A DNA stretch of 22,312 bases, taken from positions 1 to 22,312 of the forward strand of contig PITI01000100.1 of NCBI GenBank assembly GCA_004325065.1, given 5' to 3'. This document shows positions 9,021 to 17,449 of the stretch, piece by piece. Within the stretch, counting starts at the first letter, position 1; each line of letters starts with the position of its first letter. Under the pieces are notes generated by a model, which saw nothing but the letters and a program-made list of their open reading frames with translations, did not search any database and was not told the origin of the DNA. Position numbers and translations under genes: made by a program. The DNA comes from Hamiltosporidium magnivora (taxonomy: Eukaryota; Microsporidia; Dubosqiidae).

Positions 9021-9449
9021 ATGTGGATAAGAAAAAAATCTAGAAAATATAATAAATATTACTTTTATAACGAAGATACCGGTGAAAGTATTTGGAAGCA
9101 TCCAAAAACAAATTTTAAAATTTATCATATTTTAATAAAACATGAAAATTCAAGGAAACCAAATAATGATTATACGTATGAAATGGCGGTAGAAAAAATA
9201 AATGAAATTATAAATATTTTAGAAGAAAATAGGAATATTTTGGATTTTTTATCTTTTTTTATGAAAATAGCAGAAGAAAACAGTATGTGTTCTTCTTTTA
9301 AACGAGGTGGATATCTTGGTACAATTTGTAAAAATGAAATGTTAAAAGAATTTGAAGATGTGGCTTTATCTTTAGGAGAGGACGAATTTAAAGGACCCGT
9401 GTCTACAGATTCTGGTCTTCATATAATTTACCGATCAAATAATAATTAA
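9021..9449 (+). CDS. ESS1: WW-domain parvulin peptidyl-prolyl isomerase (ESS1/PIN1)
   Basis: A 142-residue protein made of a WW domain (1-28) and a parvulin rotamase domain (about 34-139). It should isomerise phospho-Ser/Thr-Pro bonds, in fungi chiefly in the RNA polymerase II C-terminal repeats. WW landmarks are W2, the YYFYN strand at 13-17, W25 and P28, with the same W-W spacing as human PIN1. Catalytic and phosphate-binding positions are in register: H36, K40, R45 with K46 replacing the second arginine, C90, M107, F111, S131 and H134 (PIN1 H59, K63, R68/R69, C113, M130, F134, S154, H157). The catalytic domain is full length. The interdomain stretch, from P28 to H36, is only 8 residues against 22 in PIN1, and nothing precedes the WW domain. 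The start is supported by CCCTTAATG, and an AATAAA follows about ten bases after the stop. Confidence 0.95.
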   Translation: MWIRKKSRKYNKYYFYNEDTGESIWKHPKTNFKIYHILIKHENSRKPNNDYTYEMAVEKINEIINILEENRNILDFLSFFMKIAEENSMCSSFKRGGYLGTICKNEMLKEFEDVALSLGEDEFKGPVSTDSGLHIIYRSNNN

Positions 9450-9561
9450 TTTTTATAAAAATAAAGTTTTTAAAACTTTTAAGAATCACTAAATCTTCTG
9501 TGCAAAATAATAATTAATTTTCTATTAATTCTTATAAAAATAGTTTTTAAAACTTTTAAGA
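9438..9561 (+). repeat. Direct repeat across the ESS1 stop and 3' flank
   Basis: Copy 1 at 9438-9484 starts AAATAATAATTAATTTT and ends TTTTTAAAACTTTTAAGA. Copy 2 at 9505-9561 has the same ends with about ten extra bases in the middle. Copy 1 covers the last ESS1 codons and stop. The AAAGTTTT...AAAACTTT core is nearly palindromic. The pair lies between convergent genes. Confidence 0.85.
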
Positions 9562-9569
9562 TTTACGAT

Positions 9570-10340
9570 TTACAACCCATTTATTACTTCAAAAATTTCT
9601 TTTCCAATTTTACTTTCAACAGTTTCATTAAAAGAATCTTTGTTTGATATTTTTATTGAAAGTTTTCCAAATTGTGAAAATTCTATTTTGATTGTATCTT
9701 TAATTTGAATATCTTTTGGAGAAATATTTTTAAACGGTTGTACTTCTAAGCTATATGGCTTTGAACCTAGAAGAGTTATTTTAAACCAACCCTTACTTGT
9801 AATTGAACAATTTTCTTTAAATTTAAGATTTTGAACAGCATTTATAAAATTACTCAGTGAAACTACGGAATCTTTAGATGAACCTCCGTACGTTTTCGTT
9901 ATTTTTAAAAATTTATTTTTACTTTCTTCGTCTTTCTTATCCTTATTTGTATCTTCATCCTTATCTTTTGGTTTATCAGCTTTGTTTTCTTTATTTTTTG
10001 TACAGTTTGCTCCTTCTGATGTTCCTTCTTTATTACTCATGGCTGCGTCTTTTTCTCCCACTGTTGCATCATCTATGGCCTCATTGTCTTCTTCTTTACC
10101 CCCTTCTTTACTTCCTTCTTTTACTCCTGCCTCTTCATCTTCTTTACTTTCTCCTTTTTTCTTGTTCTCTTCTTCTGCTATTCTTTTCTTTTCTTTTTCA
10201 GCATCTTCTTCTGAAATACATGTACATTGTATTTCAAATGGTTTGCTATCTTCTTGTATAATACGAGCAGCTTTCTTTGTATTTACTTTAAATCCATAAA
10301 TAATCAAATTAATTATAATATTTCCATATTCGTATCTCAT
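9570..10340 (-). CDS. Unrecognised protein with long charged middle segment
   Basis: A 256-residue protein that I do not recognise. Three parts are visible. Residues 1-41 look folded, with beta-type hydrophobic pattern (GNIIINLIIYGFKV at 6-19). Residues 43-143 are almost entirely E, K, D, S, N, G and A, without aromatic residues, and are probably disordered. Residues 144-256 look folded again, with alternating hydrophobic strands, for example GWFKITLLG and KLSIKIS. The charged segment could be an insertion or a linker between two small domains. There is no signal peptide or membrane segment, so a cytosolic or nuclear protein is likely. The coding strand is G-rich in the charged part, unlike its neighbours. 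The start at 10340 has no CCC motif. It converges with ESS1, 120 bases apart, and diverges from the 11140 gene. Confidence 0.75.
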   Translation of the reverse strand: MRYEYGNIIINLIIYGFKVNTKKAARIIQEDSKPFEIQCTCISEEDAEKEKKRIAEEENKKKGESKEDEEAGVKEGSKEGGKEEDNEAIDDATVGEKDAAMSNKEGTSEGANCTKNKENKADKPKDKDEDTNKDKKDEESKNKFLKITKTYGGSSKDSVVSLSNFINAVQNLKFKENCSITSKGWFKITLLGSKPYSLEVQPFKNISPKDIQIKDTIKIEFSQFGKLSIKISNKDSFNETVESKIGKEIFEVINGL

Positions 10341-10592
10341 TTAAAGAAAAAAATCCAGAACAAATATAATTTAGTAAAAAACCAATTAAATTTCTGTAAT
10401 CAAAGGAGTTCAAAAATAGCGAATAAAATTTATAATTTTTTATTTTTTTCTTTTTTATAATTTGTTCATCAAAAATATGTTTTTTTTCTTTTTTAAAATG
10501 TCATTTTTATTTGTAATTTAAATTTATAAAATAATTGTTTATATTTAATTATTTTGGTAATAAATAATATTAGTCGTTAATTTATATTTAAT

Positions 10593-10650
10593 AAAATTCC
10601 AGGTTAAAATGTTTTTAGATTTTTAAGCATTTTCTTCTCCATTACTCTTT
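10593..10650 (+). repeat. Dispersed module, copy C (diverged)
   Basis: AAAATTCCAGGTTAAAATG, followed after about fifteen bases by CATTTTCTTCTCCATTAC, keeps the order and spacing of copy A (CTGGGTTAAAAT then TTTTCTTCTACCTC) with several substitutions. Unlike copies A and B it is not just after a stop codon. Confidence 0.55.
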
Positions 10651-10680
10651 AATTTATATTTAATAAAATTAAATTAAATT

Positions 10681-10800
10681 ATTAAATTCTGTATTTTTTC
10701 TAATAAAAGTGTTTTTAGATTGAAAATAAATTTAGTTGTTCAAAAATCTTATAAAAAAATATTAAATTCTGTATTTTTTCTTAAAAGAATTTTTGGATTG
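10681..10800 (+). repeat. Direct repeat with 80-bp period
   Basis: ATTAAATTCTGTATTTTTTC occurs at 10681-10700 and again at 10761-10780. Each copy is followed by a related TTTTTAGATTG / TTTTTGGATTG. A shorter third start (ATATTAAATTC) occurs at about 10838. Confidence 0.75.
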
Positions 10801-10876
10801 GGAAAAAAAATAATTTCTTTATGTTTTTTATAAAAAATATTAAATTCAATTTTCTATTCATAGATAGTATTTGTTG

Positions 10877-10998
10877 TTTAATTCTTTATTTTTAATTCTT
10901 TATTTTGTGATTCCTTTTTTTTAATTCTTTTTATTTAATTCTTTTTTTTAATTCTTTTTATTTAATTTTTTATTTAATTCTTTATTTTTAAATTTTTT
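10877..10998 (+). repeat. T-rich degenerate tandem array
   Basis: About eight to ten imperfect copies of TTTAATTCTTTTTA-like units. It is slippage-type simple sequence about 140 bases before the next start. Confidence 0.75.
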
Positions 10999-11135
10999 AT
11001 TTTTTTTAAAGTTTGTTTCTCAAATTTTAGTATCTCACAAAACATCTTTTCTTTATTTCTCTTTCTTGATACAAATTAAATTTTAAATTAAACGTTCAAT
11101 TTATGATTAAACTAAAATATTACAGTGATCAAATT

Positions 11136-11139
11136 CCCC
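11136..11139 (+). promoter_or_regulatory. CCCC start-context motif
   Basis: CCCC directly abuts the ATG at 11140. It shows that translation starts here and not at the in-frame GTG five codons earlier. Confidence 0.65.
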
Positions 11140-11658
11140 ATGAAAAAAAATAGTGGAATTATTGCTTCTTCGTTCCTTTTACTTTTAATGGTATCTTGTT
11201 TATTTTATTCAAGCTACATAACTTTTATAAAGAAATTTCCAATAACTAAAAAAAAAATAGAAAAACAATTATTTCAAACTTTGACACATTATTTGGCAGA
11301 AAAAGAAAATGTGGATATTTCGTTAAAAGAATCGGATTATTCTTCTTCGAGATATAAAATGGTGCTTTTTAATGTCACTCCATTGCATTTTATATGTATA
11401 ATAGATAATAAAAAACTTATATCTGTGGATAGAAATGTTTTTGCCAATCACTATAACAATGATCAGGATGGCTGCAAAAATTCTGAATTTATGCAAATTA
11501 TTTCAAAAATATTCTATATTTGCGGTTTTTTTTGTTTTGGGCACTTTACTTTTGAAAGAGTAGATGATCTTGTTTTATTTAACGATATTGTAATAGAAAA
11601 CGCTGGTCCTGACTTCTTTAGAATACTTTGTTTTTTGCATAAATCGATTAAAAAATAG
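11140..11658 (+). CDS. Orphan protein with N-terminal membrane anchor or signal peptide
   Basis: A 172-residue protein that I do not recognise. After MKKNSG, residues 7-30 form a long hydrophobic segment followed by KKFPITKKKIEK. This suggests a signal anchor with a small lumenal or external domain, or a signal peptide. The rest is a compact 140-residue domain with a beta-looking stretch (MVLFNVTPLHFICIID at 74-89), cysteines at 86, 112, 128, 132 and 164, and a second hydrophobic patch at 120-136. The latter is rich in Phe and Cys and could be a core helix or a weak membrane segment. The start is set by CCCC touching the ATG. It stands alone between two large spacers on the same strand as ERD2. 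A secreted or endomembrane role is an inference from the N-terminus only. Confidence 0.75.
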   Translation: MKKNSGIIASSFLLLLMVSCLFYSSYITFIKKFPITKKKIEKQLFQTLTHYLAEKENVDISLKESDYSSSRYKMVLFNVTPLHFICIIDNKKLISVDRNVFANHYNNDQDGCKNSEFMQIISKIFYICGFFCFGHFTFERVDDLVLFNDIVIENAGPDFFRILCFLHKSIKK

Positions 11659-13261
11659 GTTTAGTTTGTTTGTATTATTTATTTTAGTATGTTTGTTGTT
11701 TAATTTTTATAAAATAATAATCTTAGCATGAATATATCGAAAGATTGAAAGAAATTTGAGATTTATTGATGTGTTTTGGATTATGAAGTATAAAAAATTA
11801 AGAAGATGCCTTAAATTGTTATATCTTTCTTCAATATATTTTATATAGAAAAATATTAAAATCTAGAATTTTGCAAATTTGTAAAATATTTACTACAACA
11901 TCAATAGGCGTAAGAGGAACGGAATATGTAAGCAAATAAAATATTTAGCAACTTTCTTTCGAAAATACATATGTAAGAATATATCTTACATTCCAGCTAA
12001 ATGGGTTTCAAGTTTATATTTCAATTAAGATTTTATTCTAAAAATGATTTAGTTCTTGACTTTGAAGATATTAGGCCTTTTAAGTTTGGTATTTTCTAAC
12101 ATTTTTTTATAGAGTGAATGTGTTGCATGATTTTGAACTTTTCTTTTTTCGGGCTCAAACTGGTGGTTTCAATTTACTAATACTTCTGTGCATGGCTGTG
12201 GATTACATAAATTTTTATTAAATTAATATAAATTGAGGTTTATAAATACAAATATGAAATCATATGTTGAATAAATCTTTAAAACAAACTAAGAAAATTA
12301 GAAGAAACGTCATAATAAATCAAATGTAAGAATTCACAATAAATCATCTAATTTATCTCAAATGCAATTAATTTAATAAAATAATATAAATCTGAGTTAT
12401 ATTTACCCTTCATAACTCGCTTCATATTTTTTTAACCGAAGGATATGAAATCAATCTTTCTGGCAACTAAACCCGTATCTTATTTATAAGGTAGTGTTGA
12501 GATAATCCCTTATGTGATGATTTTTCATGGAATTGTAACAAAATACCATAAAATGTACCTTAAAAAATATTCTTATATCCGTAAGAATATAAACATTTAT
12601 ACAGTCTATAATACTCAAAAAAACAGTCGAAACCATTTCCTTTGATCGAAAATAAAATTATTAAAACCATTATGATGTCCTATGAGTTATAAAATTTCAT
12701 ACGCAACACACATCTTTTATTCTTCGAATACCAAATGACAATAGAATTTTTTAAAAAATCAAAATTTATTGAAATTTTCTTGGGAATAAAAGAGCCAAAA
12801 AAATTACATCGATTCAAAATAGGCCGAATGGTACATAAGAAACGTTATACAAAATAAAAAGAAAATGGCTTATAAAACAAAAAGGACATGATCATTTATA
12901 TGTATTGATAAAAGTAACAGATTCCTTTGTAAGTAATATATCTTTAGTTACTAAATCATATATATTATCATCATCTCAGCAGTATTATTTAGATTTTGTT
13001 TTTATATTTTTTAAAAAATTGATTTTAATAAATTTAAATGAAACTTTAAGATTTGACTTACAATTTATCAGAAATTTTTTTTTAGATCATTAAAGTTATT
13101 AAAATCAAAATATTTAATTTAATTCGTTCTTTTTAAATAAATAATAAGCTTATTAAAGAAATCTAATAAAGCCTAGATAAAGATAAATTCATTTAACCCA
13201 ATTATTACACTAAATTAAATTTAATTTGTTTTTCTTGGTTTTTTAAAAAAAAATATTTTTT

Positions 13262-13459
13262 ACTTAAAAATTACAGTTATAAAGTAAAGCTTTACATTCT
13301 TCTTTATTGAGAAATTGTATTTCCTTTAATAATTTTTTGTCAGAAAATACGAGTTTTTTTACTTAAAAATTACATTTATAAAGTAAAGCTTTACATTCTT
13401 CTTTATTGAGAAATGGTATTTCCTTTAATAATTTTCTGTCAGGAAATACGAGTTTTTTT
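13262..13459 (+). repeat. 99-bp tandem duplication upstream of ERD2
   Basis: Copy 1 at 13262-13360 and copy 2 at 13361-13459 are head to tail and differ at four of 99 positions. A third copy starts (ACTGAAAAA at 13460) and is lost. Each copy carries a perfect 12-bp palindrome GTAAAGCTTTAC (13284-13295 and 13383-13394). In copy 2, GTATTTCCT (13416-13424) can pair with AGGAAATAC (13441-13449) across a 16-base loop. Copy 1 has one mismatch in that stem. The array ends about 140 bases before the ERD2 ATG. Confidence 0.95.
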
Positions 13460-13597
13460 ACTGAAAAAATACCAATAAAAATACCATTTTTTCTTGTAAA
13501 AAAATAATTTCTTTTTTGAAACATAAATTATATTTTTGTTGCATTTTCTGTTACACAGTTTTATAATATAAATTATTACAAAAAAAGAAAAACAGAT

Positions 13598-13600
13598 CCC
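13598..13600 (+). promoter_or_regulatory. CCC start-context motif
   Basis: CCCTTATG: CCC lies two bases before the ERD2 ATG and supports this start over the later in-frame ATG at residue 9. Confidence 0.7.
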
Positions 13601-13602
13601 TT

Positions 13603-14301
13603 ATGTCTTTTCTGAAAAACCTAGCAATGCTTTTTAGATTGGTTGGTGACATTTGTCACGTCTATTCAATGATAATATTGGCACAGAAAATAAAAAAAAC
13701 AAGATCTTGTAGTGGATTATCATATAAAACACAATATTTATTTGGTATTGTGTTTTATGCTCGATATATTGATTTGTTCAAGAATATTTTTTATTTTGAT
13801 TCTTTTTTAAGAGTTTATAACAATATTATGAAAATTTTATATTTAAGTTTTCAATCTGTCATTATATATCTTATAAGATTCAAATATTTTTATTCTATTG
13901 ATAAATCACTGGACAATGTTGATATTAGAATTTTATTAATTCCTTCTGCTATTCTTGCATTTCCTTTTAAACCAAAAACATTTTCTTTTTTAGGATTTTT
14001 TGTTGAATATTTTTGGACATTTTCTGTCTTTTTAGAAAGTGTAGCTATATTACCACAATTGATACAGTTACAAGAAAGTGGAGAATCAGAGACTCTTACT
14101 TCTAAATATATATTCTTTTTAGGTGTTTACAGAATATTCTATCTAATAGGATGGATATTTAAATTCTTTGGAAAAGTACCTGTTAATCATCTTTTGGTAG
14201 CATCTGCTATTTTACAAGGTATGCTTTATACAAACTTCTTCGTTTTATATTACAAGCATATTTTTAGTAAAAAAGGAAAAGATTTTAAACTTGGTAAGTA
14301 A
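13603..14301 (+). CDS. ERD2: ER lumen protein-retaining (HDEL/KDEL) receptor ERD2
   Basis: A 232-residue, seven-membrane-segment receptor that binds the C-terminal HDEL/KDEL-type signal of escaped ER proteins in the Golgi and returns them in COPI vesicles. The family pattern runs the whole length: FRLVGDICH at 11-19, SCSGLSYKTQ at 35-44, ARYIDLF at 53-59, EYFWTFSVFLESVAILPQL at 135-153, GESETLTSKYIFFLGVYR at 160-177 and the LIGW turn at 181-184. Residues that build the peptide pocket in known receptors are kept: H19, R54, E135, E145, R177 and W184. It is slightly longer than the usual 212-220 residues, with extra residues in the early loops. The tail is lysine-rich (KKGKDFKLGK), as in the family, where it takes part in retrieval. 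CCCTTATG sets the start, and an AATAAA at 14304-14309 follows the stop almost at once. Very secure. Confidence 0.97.
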   Translation: MSFLKNLAMLFRLVGDICHVYSMIILAQKIKKTRSCSGLSYKTQYLFGIVFYARYIDLFKNIFYFDSFLRVYNNIMKILYLSFQSVIIYLIRFKYFYSIDKSLDNVDIRILLIPSAILAFPFKPKTFSFLGFFVEYFWTFSVFLESVAILPQLIQLQESGESETLTSKYIFFLGVYRIFYLIGWIFKFFGKVPVNHLLVASAILQGMLYTNFFVLYYKHIFSKKGKDFKLGK

Positions 14302-16042
14302 GAAATAAATATGGATTTACAATATTTTTAAGGTTTATTTGTTTATTTTTTTTATTTTTTATTTTCTTTTATAATTATGATTTTATTATAGTTATTTGTG
14401 CTTATTTATTATTCTTCATATATTTTATATTTTCTTATATTTTCTGTTATTATGATTTAATTTTAGTATAAATAAGATGAATTAATTTTTCTTTGTTTTG
14501 TCTTCTATTTTAATATATTTAGTAAATTGGAAGATAATATTATTCATCATATATTTTATATTTTAATATATTTAGTATATTCAAGATAATTTTGTGTTAT
14601 TTAAATTGATAATAGAATGATTATAATTTTGAAATTTACTTTTTTTTTATTAAACAATCAAATATCAAATTATAACTTAAATTAATAAATATTTTTTAAA
14701 CTTTTGCAAATCAGTTTATTGCGTATTGTAAAAGAATTAATATAAGAGAGATGTTCTGATTTAAAGTATAACTAGTATGATTTTTAATACTTTATAACTG
14801 CCTTTGAATAATTTTCTAGAAATAATCAAATCTAATTTATAAACTGGAAAATTAAAGTTTAATATTTTTTTATAAAACTAGAGATTTAAATTTTAAATGA
14901 AATAAATTACTTTTAATGTTTGAATATTTGTTAAAATCGAGGAGTCTAAATAATTTGAAAATTTATAAATTCTGGAAATGAAATTTAAATGTTTCATTTT
15001 AGGAACTTAGATGTTTACAAATCTTAATAGATTATAGGAAATGAATTTGAACTGAATTTATCTAAGAGTTTAATCAATAAATTTTTAAGAGAAGTAGATG
15101 TTTGTTAAATATTTAATGGACATGCGATATCGATAATTAACTATCATATAGAATTTATTGATTAGAACTTGATAATATATCTTCTTAATATAAAAAAGAG
15201 GTATATTTTATCAATAAATGAATTATCTATATATATTTAAATAGGAGTAAATATATAAACAAATTGTATAAATAGTAAAAAACTCTCGCTGGTTTATTAC
15301 AATTAGACAAAAATAAAGCAAATTTTAAAAACTTAATGAATTTGATTTTCAAGAACATAAATTATATTGAAAATAAATTAAACAGATTAGTAGAAATTAA
15401 TATATTAAAAATTATAGGTCTCAATTTATATTTTAAGCAAATATAAATTTTGTTGAATTACAAATTTAATAAAAATAATTCGTTATTTTGTATTTTTATA
15501 TTTGAAAGATATATTTACAACTGTGGAAATCTCAAATAATGTTTTAATTAATTATTTCTTACGATTTAATCTATAAAATCTATTTTTAGACTTATTAGAA
15601 GAGGGAAATACAAATTTTTAAGTAAAACAATTTATATTCAAAGGTAAAAAAAGTTGTAAATTTAATTTTTTATATAAATGTTATAACAAATAGCTTATAA
15701 ACTTTATTAAGAATATTATAATATTGATCTTTTACAAGTACAAATTCTAAATCAGAATATTAGCAAAATAAAATTGTAAATATAATAAAACTTAACTCCA
15801 AAAACGGAACAAAAAAAAAATAGATTTATGAGAATATTGTTTATATTAAGTTATACAATAAAGTATTCTTGTTTATTTTCAAATATATATATTAAATAAC
15901 TTAATAATATATTTATTTAAAAAGTGGTTAAAGAGGTAGAATAAAACATATAAAAAATGTTAAAAGTATTTTAACCCAGAATTTTATTAAATAAAAAATA
16001 TTTATTTAAACATAATTTAATATTAAAATAGTTTCAATTAAG
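14302..16042. other. Convergent spacer between ERD2 and INTS3
   Basis: No ORF or RNA gene is recognised. The left part (14302-14650) is T-rich, and from about 14850 the plus strand turns A-rich. Repeated ATTCATCATATATTTTATATTT-type strings occur around 14412-14430 and 14541-14560. The only clear element is the inverted dispersed module at 15924-15984. Confidence 0.55.
15924..15984 (-). repeat. Dispersed CTGGGTT...CTACCTC module, copy B
   Basis: Read on the minus strand it begins AAAATTCTGGGTTAAAATAC and ends TTCTACCTCTTTAACCAC, the same outer blocks as copy A at 8679-8730. It begins about 60 bases past the INTS3 stop, in the sense orientation of that gene. Confidence 0.8.
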
Positions 16043-17443
16043 TTAAAATTCTTTATTTTTTATATTTCTAATAATTTCTAAACCTTCTTTCATTTCAAGA
16101 CTTTTTTCTTCCAAATCTGGTACATTAAAATTTAAATAAATTTTTTGAAAACATAATATTTTCCAAAAATAAACTTGCATATAATTATCCCAAGAAGTAG
16201 ATAAGTGTATAAGTGTGTCATAACTTTCTAAAGGAATAAACGGTAATCCTAATTTTTTAATATCACATATTAAATTATAATATTTTTGAAAATCCATATT
16301 TTCGATATAAAAAATAATTTTTTTATATTTGTAATCTTTTTCTCGTTTAATATAAAATATTTGTTTTAAATTCTGATCTGAATCAGAAAAAATTGATAAA
16401 TCAATTTTTGTTTCTTTTAAAGCTTTTTTAAAACAGGCGAGTCTTTCTGGTTCTTCAAGAAAATTTAAAAGAATATCAAAAGTTTCTAAATTTTTTATTT
16501 TATATGAATATATTAAATATTCTATAGGAATTTGATTATTTAAAACTTCTTTTTCTGAAAAATACAGCATATCAAAATATAAACAAAATAAAATATTTTT
16601 ACCGAATTTTTCTGCAATTTTATCTATCAAAATATAAAGTTGAAAACTTTCAGTATTTGTGTAATAGACACTTGAAATGTATCTAAGAATATCTACAGCT
16701 ATTTCACACGTGGTTATATAATAATTAAATAACCATTCAATATATTTTTCTGTATTTGTTTCTCCTTTTTCAATATAAAATATTAAATTTAATTCCAAAT
16801 CAGGAGATAATTTAGAAACGAGATATTGTTTCTGAGTTGGTGTATTCAAAGTATTTTTAATGAAATTATTTGATACGTTTATATTTTGTTTGAGTATTTG
16901 AGTTAATAACAGATCTCTTCCTATTTCCGTTAAAATATTTTTATTAATTAAATTATTGTATTTTTCGTTATATGAACAAAAAAATATTAAAAAGGAAAAT
17001 ATAACAGAATCTTTAGGGAAATATTGGCTATTTTCTAAATAAAAATTATATAAATTTTCTAATATTTGTATATCTGTTCTATAATTTGTATATCGTAAAA
17101 TATTTATTAATAAACCTTCTATTCCACGTTCGTATGAAATTAAGAAATTTACAAATGAAATTAAATTATTTGCAACATCTGTTTTTAACAAATGAAATTT
17201 TAATTTAATTATCTGTTTTAATGTAGAAAATAACAAAGAAAAATCGTCTCGTATAAGACTTATTGTACGGTTATAGGATTCTTTATTTGGATTTATCAAA
17301 ATTTCATACAAACTTGAAAATATTATTTCTTTGTAATTTGTTTTTATAAGATTTATATAATTTTTATTGTCTGTATATGTGTTATAACACAGTTCTAAAC
17401 TATTTAATAGTTCATCGTTGTCTAAAGAATTTTTGACGAGCAT
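16043..17443 (-). CDS. Integrator complex subunit 3-like protein (N-terminal half)
   Basis: A 466-residue all-helical protein. By recall alignment it matches the N-terminal HEAT-like region of INTS3 (SOSS-A). Corresponding blocks in order: SLYEILINP at 44-52; ISLIRDDFSLLFSTLKQI at 61-78 (human LALVSRDGMNIVL...QI); IGRDLL at 174-179 (human IGRDLV); QKQYLVSKLSPDLELNLIF at 204-222 (human RKFLACRLTPDMETKLLF); YIEWLFNYYITT at 234-245; DILRYISSV at 251-259 (human DLIRYICGV); and LFCLYFDMLYFSEKE at 285-299 (human LALFYDWLFFSPDK). INTS3 is a scaffold of Integrator, which attenuates RNA polymerase II and cleaves nascent RNA, and of the SOSS single-strand DNA-repair complex. Human INTS3 has just over 1,000 residues; this copy lacks the C-terminal half. 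CCCTAAATG supports the start. The assignment rests on pattern recognition without a search. Confidence 0.75.
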   Translation of the reverse strand: MLVKNSLDNDELLNSLELCYNTYTDNKNYINLIKTNYKEIIFSSLYEILINPNKESYNRTISLIRDDFSLLFSTLKQIIKLKFHLLKTDVANNLISFVNFLISYERGIEGLLINILRYTNYRTDIQILENLYNFYLENSQYFPKDSVIFSFLIFFCSYNEKYNNLINKNILTEIGRDLLLTQILKQNINVSNNFIKNTLNTPTQKQYLVSKLSPDLELNLIFYIEKGETNTEKYIEWLFNYYITTCEIAVDILRYISSVYYTNTESFQLYILIDKIAEKFGKNILFCLYFDMLYFSEKEVLNNQIPIEYLIYSYKIKNLETFDILLNFLEEPERLACFKKALKETKIDLSIFSDSDQNLKQIFYIKREKDYKYKKIIFYIENMDFQKYYNLICDIKKLGLPFIPLESYDTLIHLSTSWDNYMQVYFWKILCFQKIYLNFNVPDLEEKSLEMKEGLEIIRNIKNKEF

Positions 17444-17446
17444 TTA

Positions 17447-17449
17447 GGG
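17447..17449 (-). promoter_or_regulatory. CCC start-context motif
   Basis: On the minus strand CCCTAAATG places CCC three bases before the INTS3-like ATG and supports the start at 17443. Confidence 0.7.

Larger units (their letters stand above)
10341..11139. other. Divergent, simple-sequence spacer
   Basis: No coding potential. Most of it is low-complexity T/A sequence with a third, looser copy of the dispersed module (10593-10650), an 80-bp-period direct repeat (10681-10800) and a T-rich tandem array (10877-10998). A short string TTTAGTTGTTCAA at 10731-10743 also occurs inverted at 8660-8672, so these spacers share several pieces. Confidence 0.6.
11659..13602. other. Spacer upstream of ERD2, with a 99-bp duplication
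   Basis: No reliable gene. A plus-strand frame at 12612-12854 is broken by only one stop, which could be a decayed gene or chance. A 62-codon ORF (12905-13093) has no start context and unremarkable content. Two small hairpins of 8-9 bp occur at 11971-11991 and 12567-12590. The right end holds the tandem duplication at 13262-13459 and the ERD2 start context. Confidence 0.55.

Noticed and set aside
11125..11139. GTG start for the 11140 gene
   Set aside because: The ATG at 11140 is immediately preceded by CCCC, the context shared with other genes here.
12507..12514. CCCTTATG identical to the ERD2 start context
   Set aside because: The ATG is followed at once by TGA, so no protein is encoded.
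12567..12590. 9-bp hairpin ATATTCTTA / TAAGAATAT
   Set aside because: It is short, AT-only apart from one pair per arm, isolated in a spacer and without a gene end nearby.
12905..13093. 62-codon ORF on the plus strand
   Set aside because: The length is expected by chance at this A+T content. It starts at a non-ATG codon, has no CCC context and has no recognisable content.
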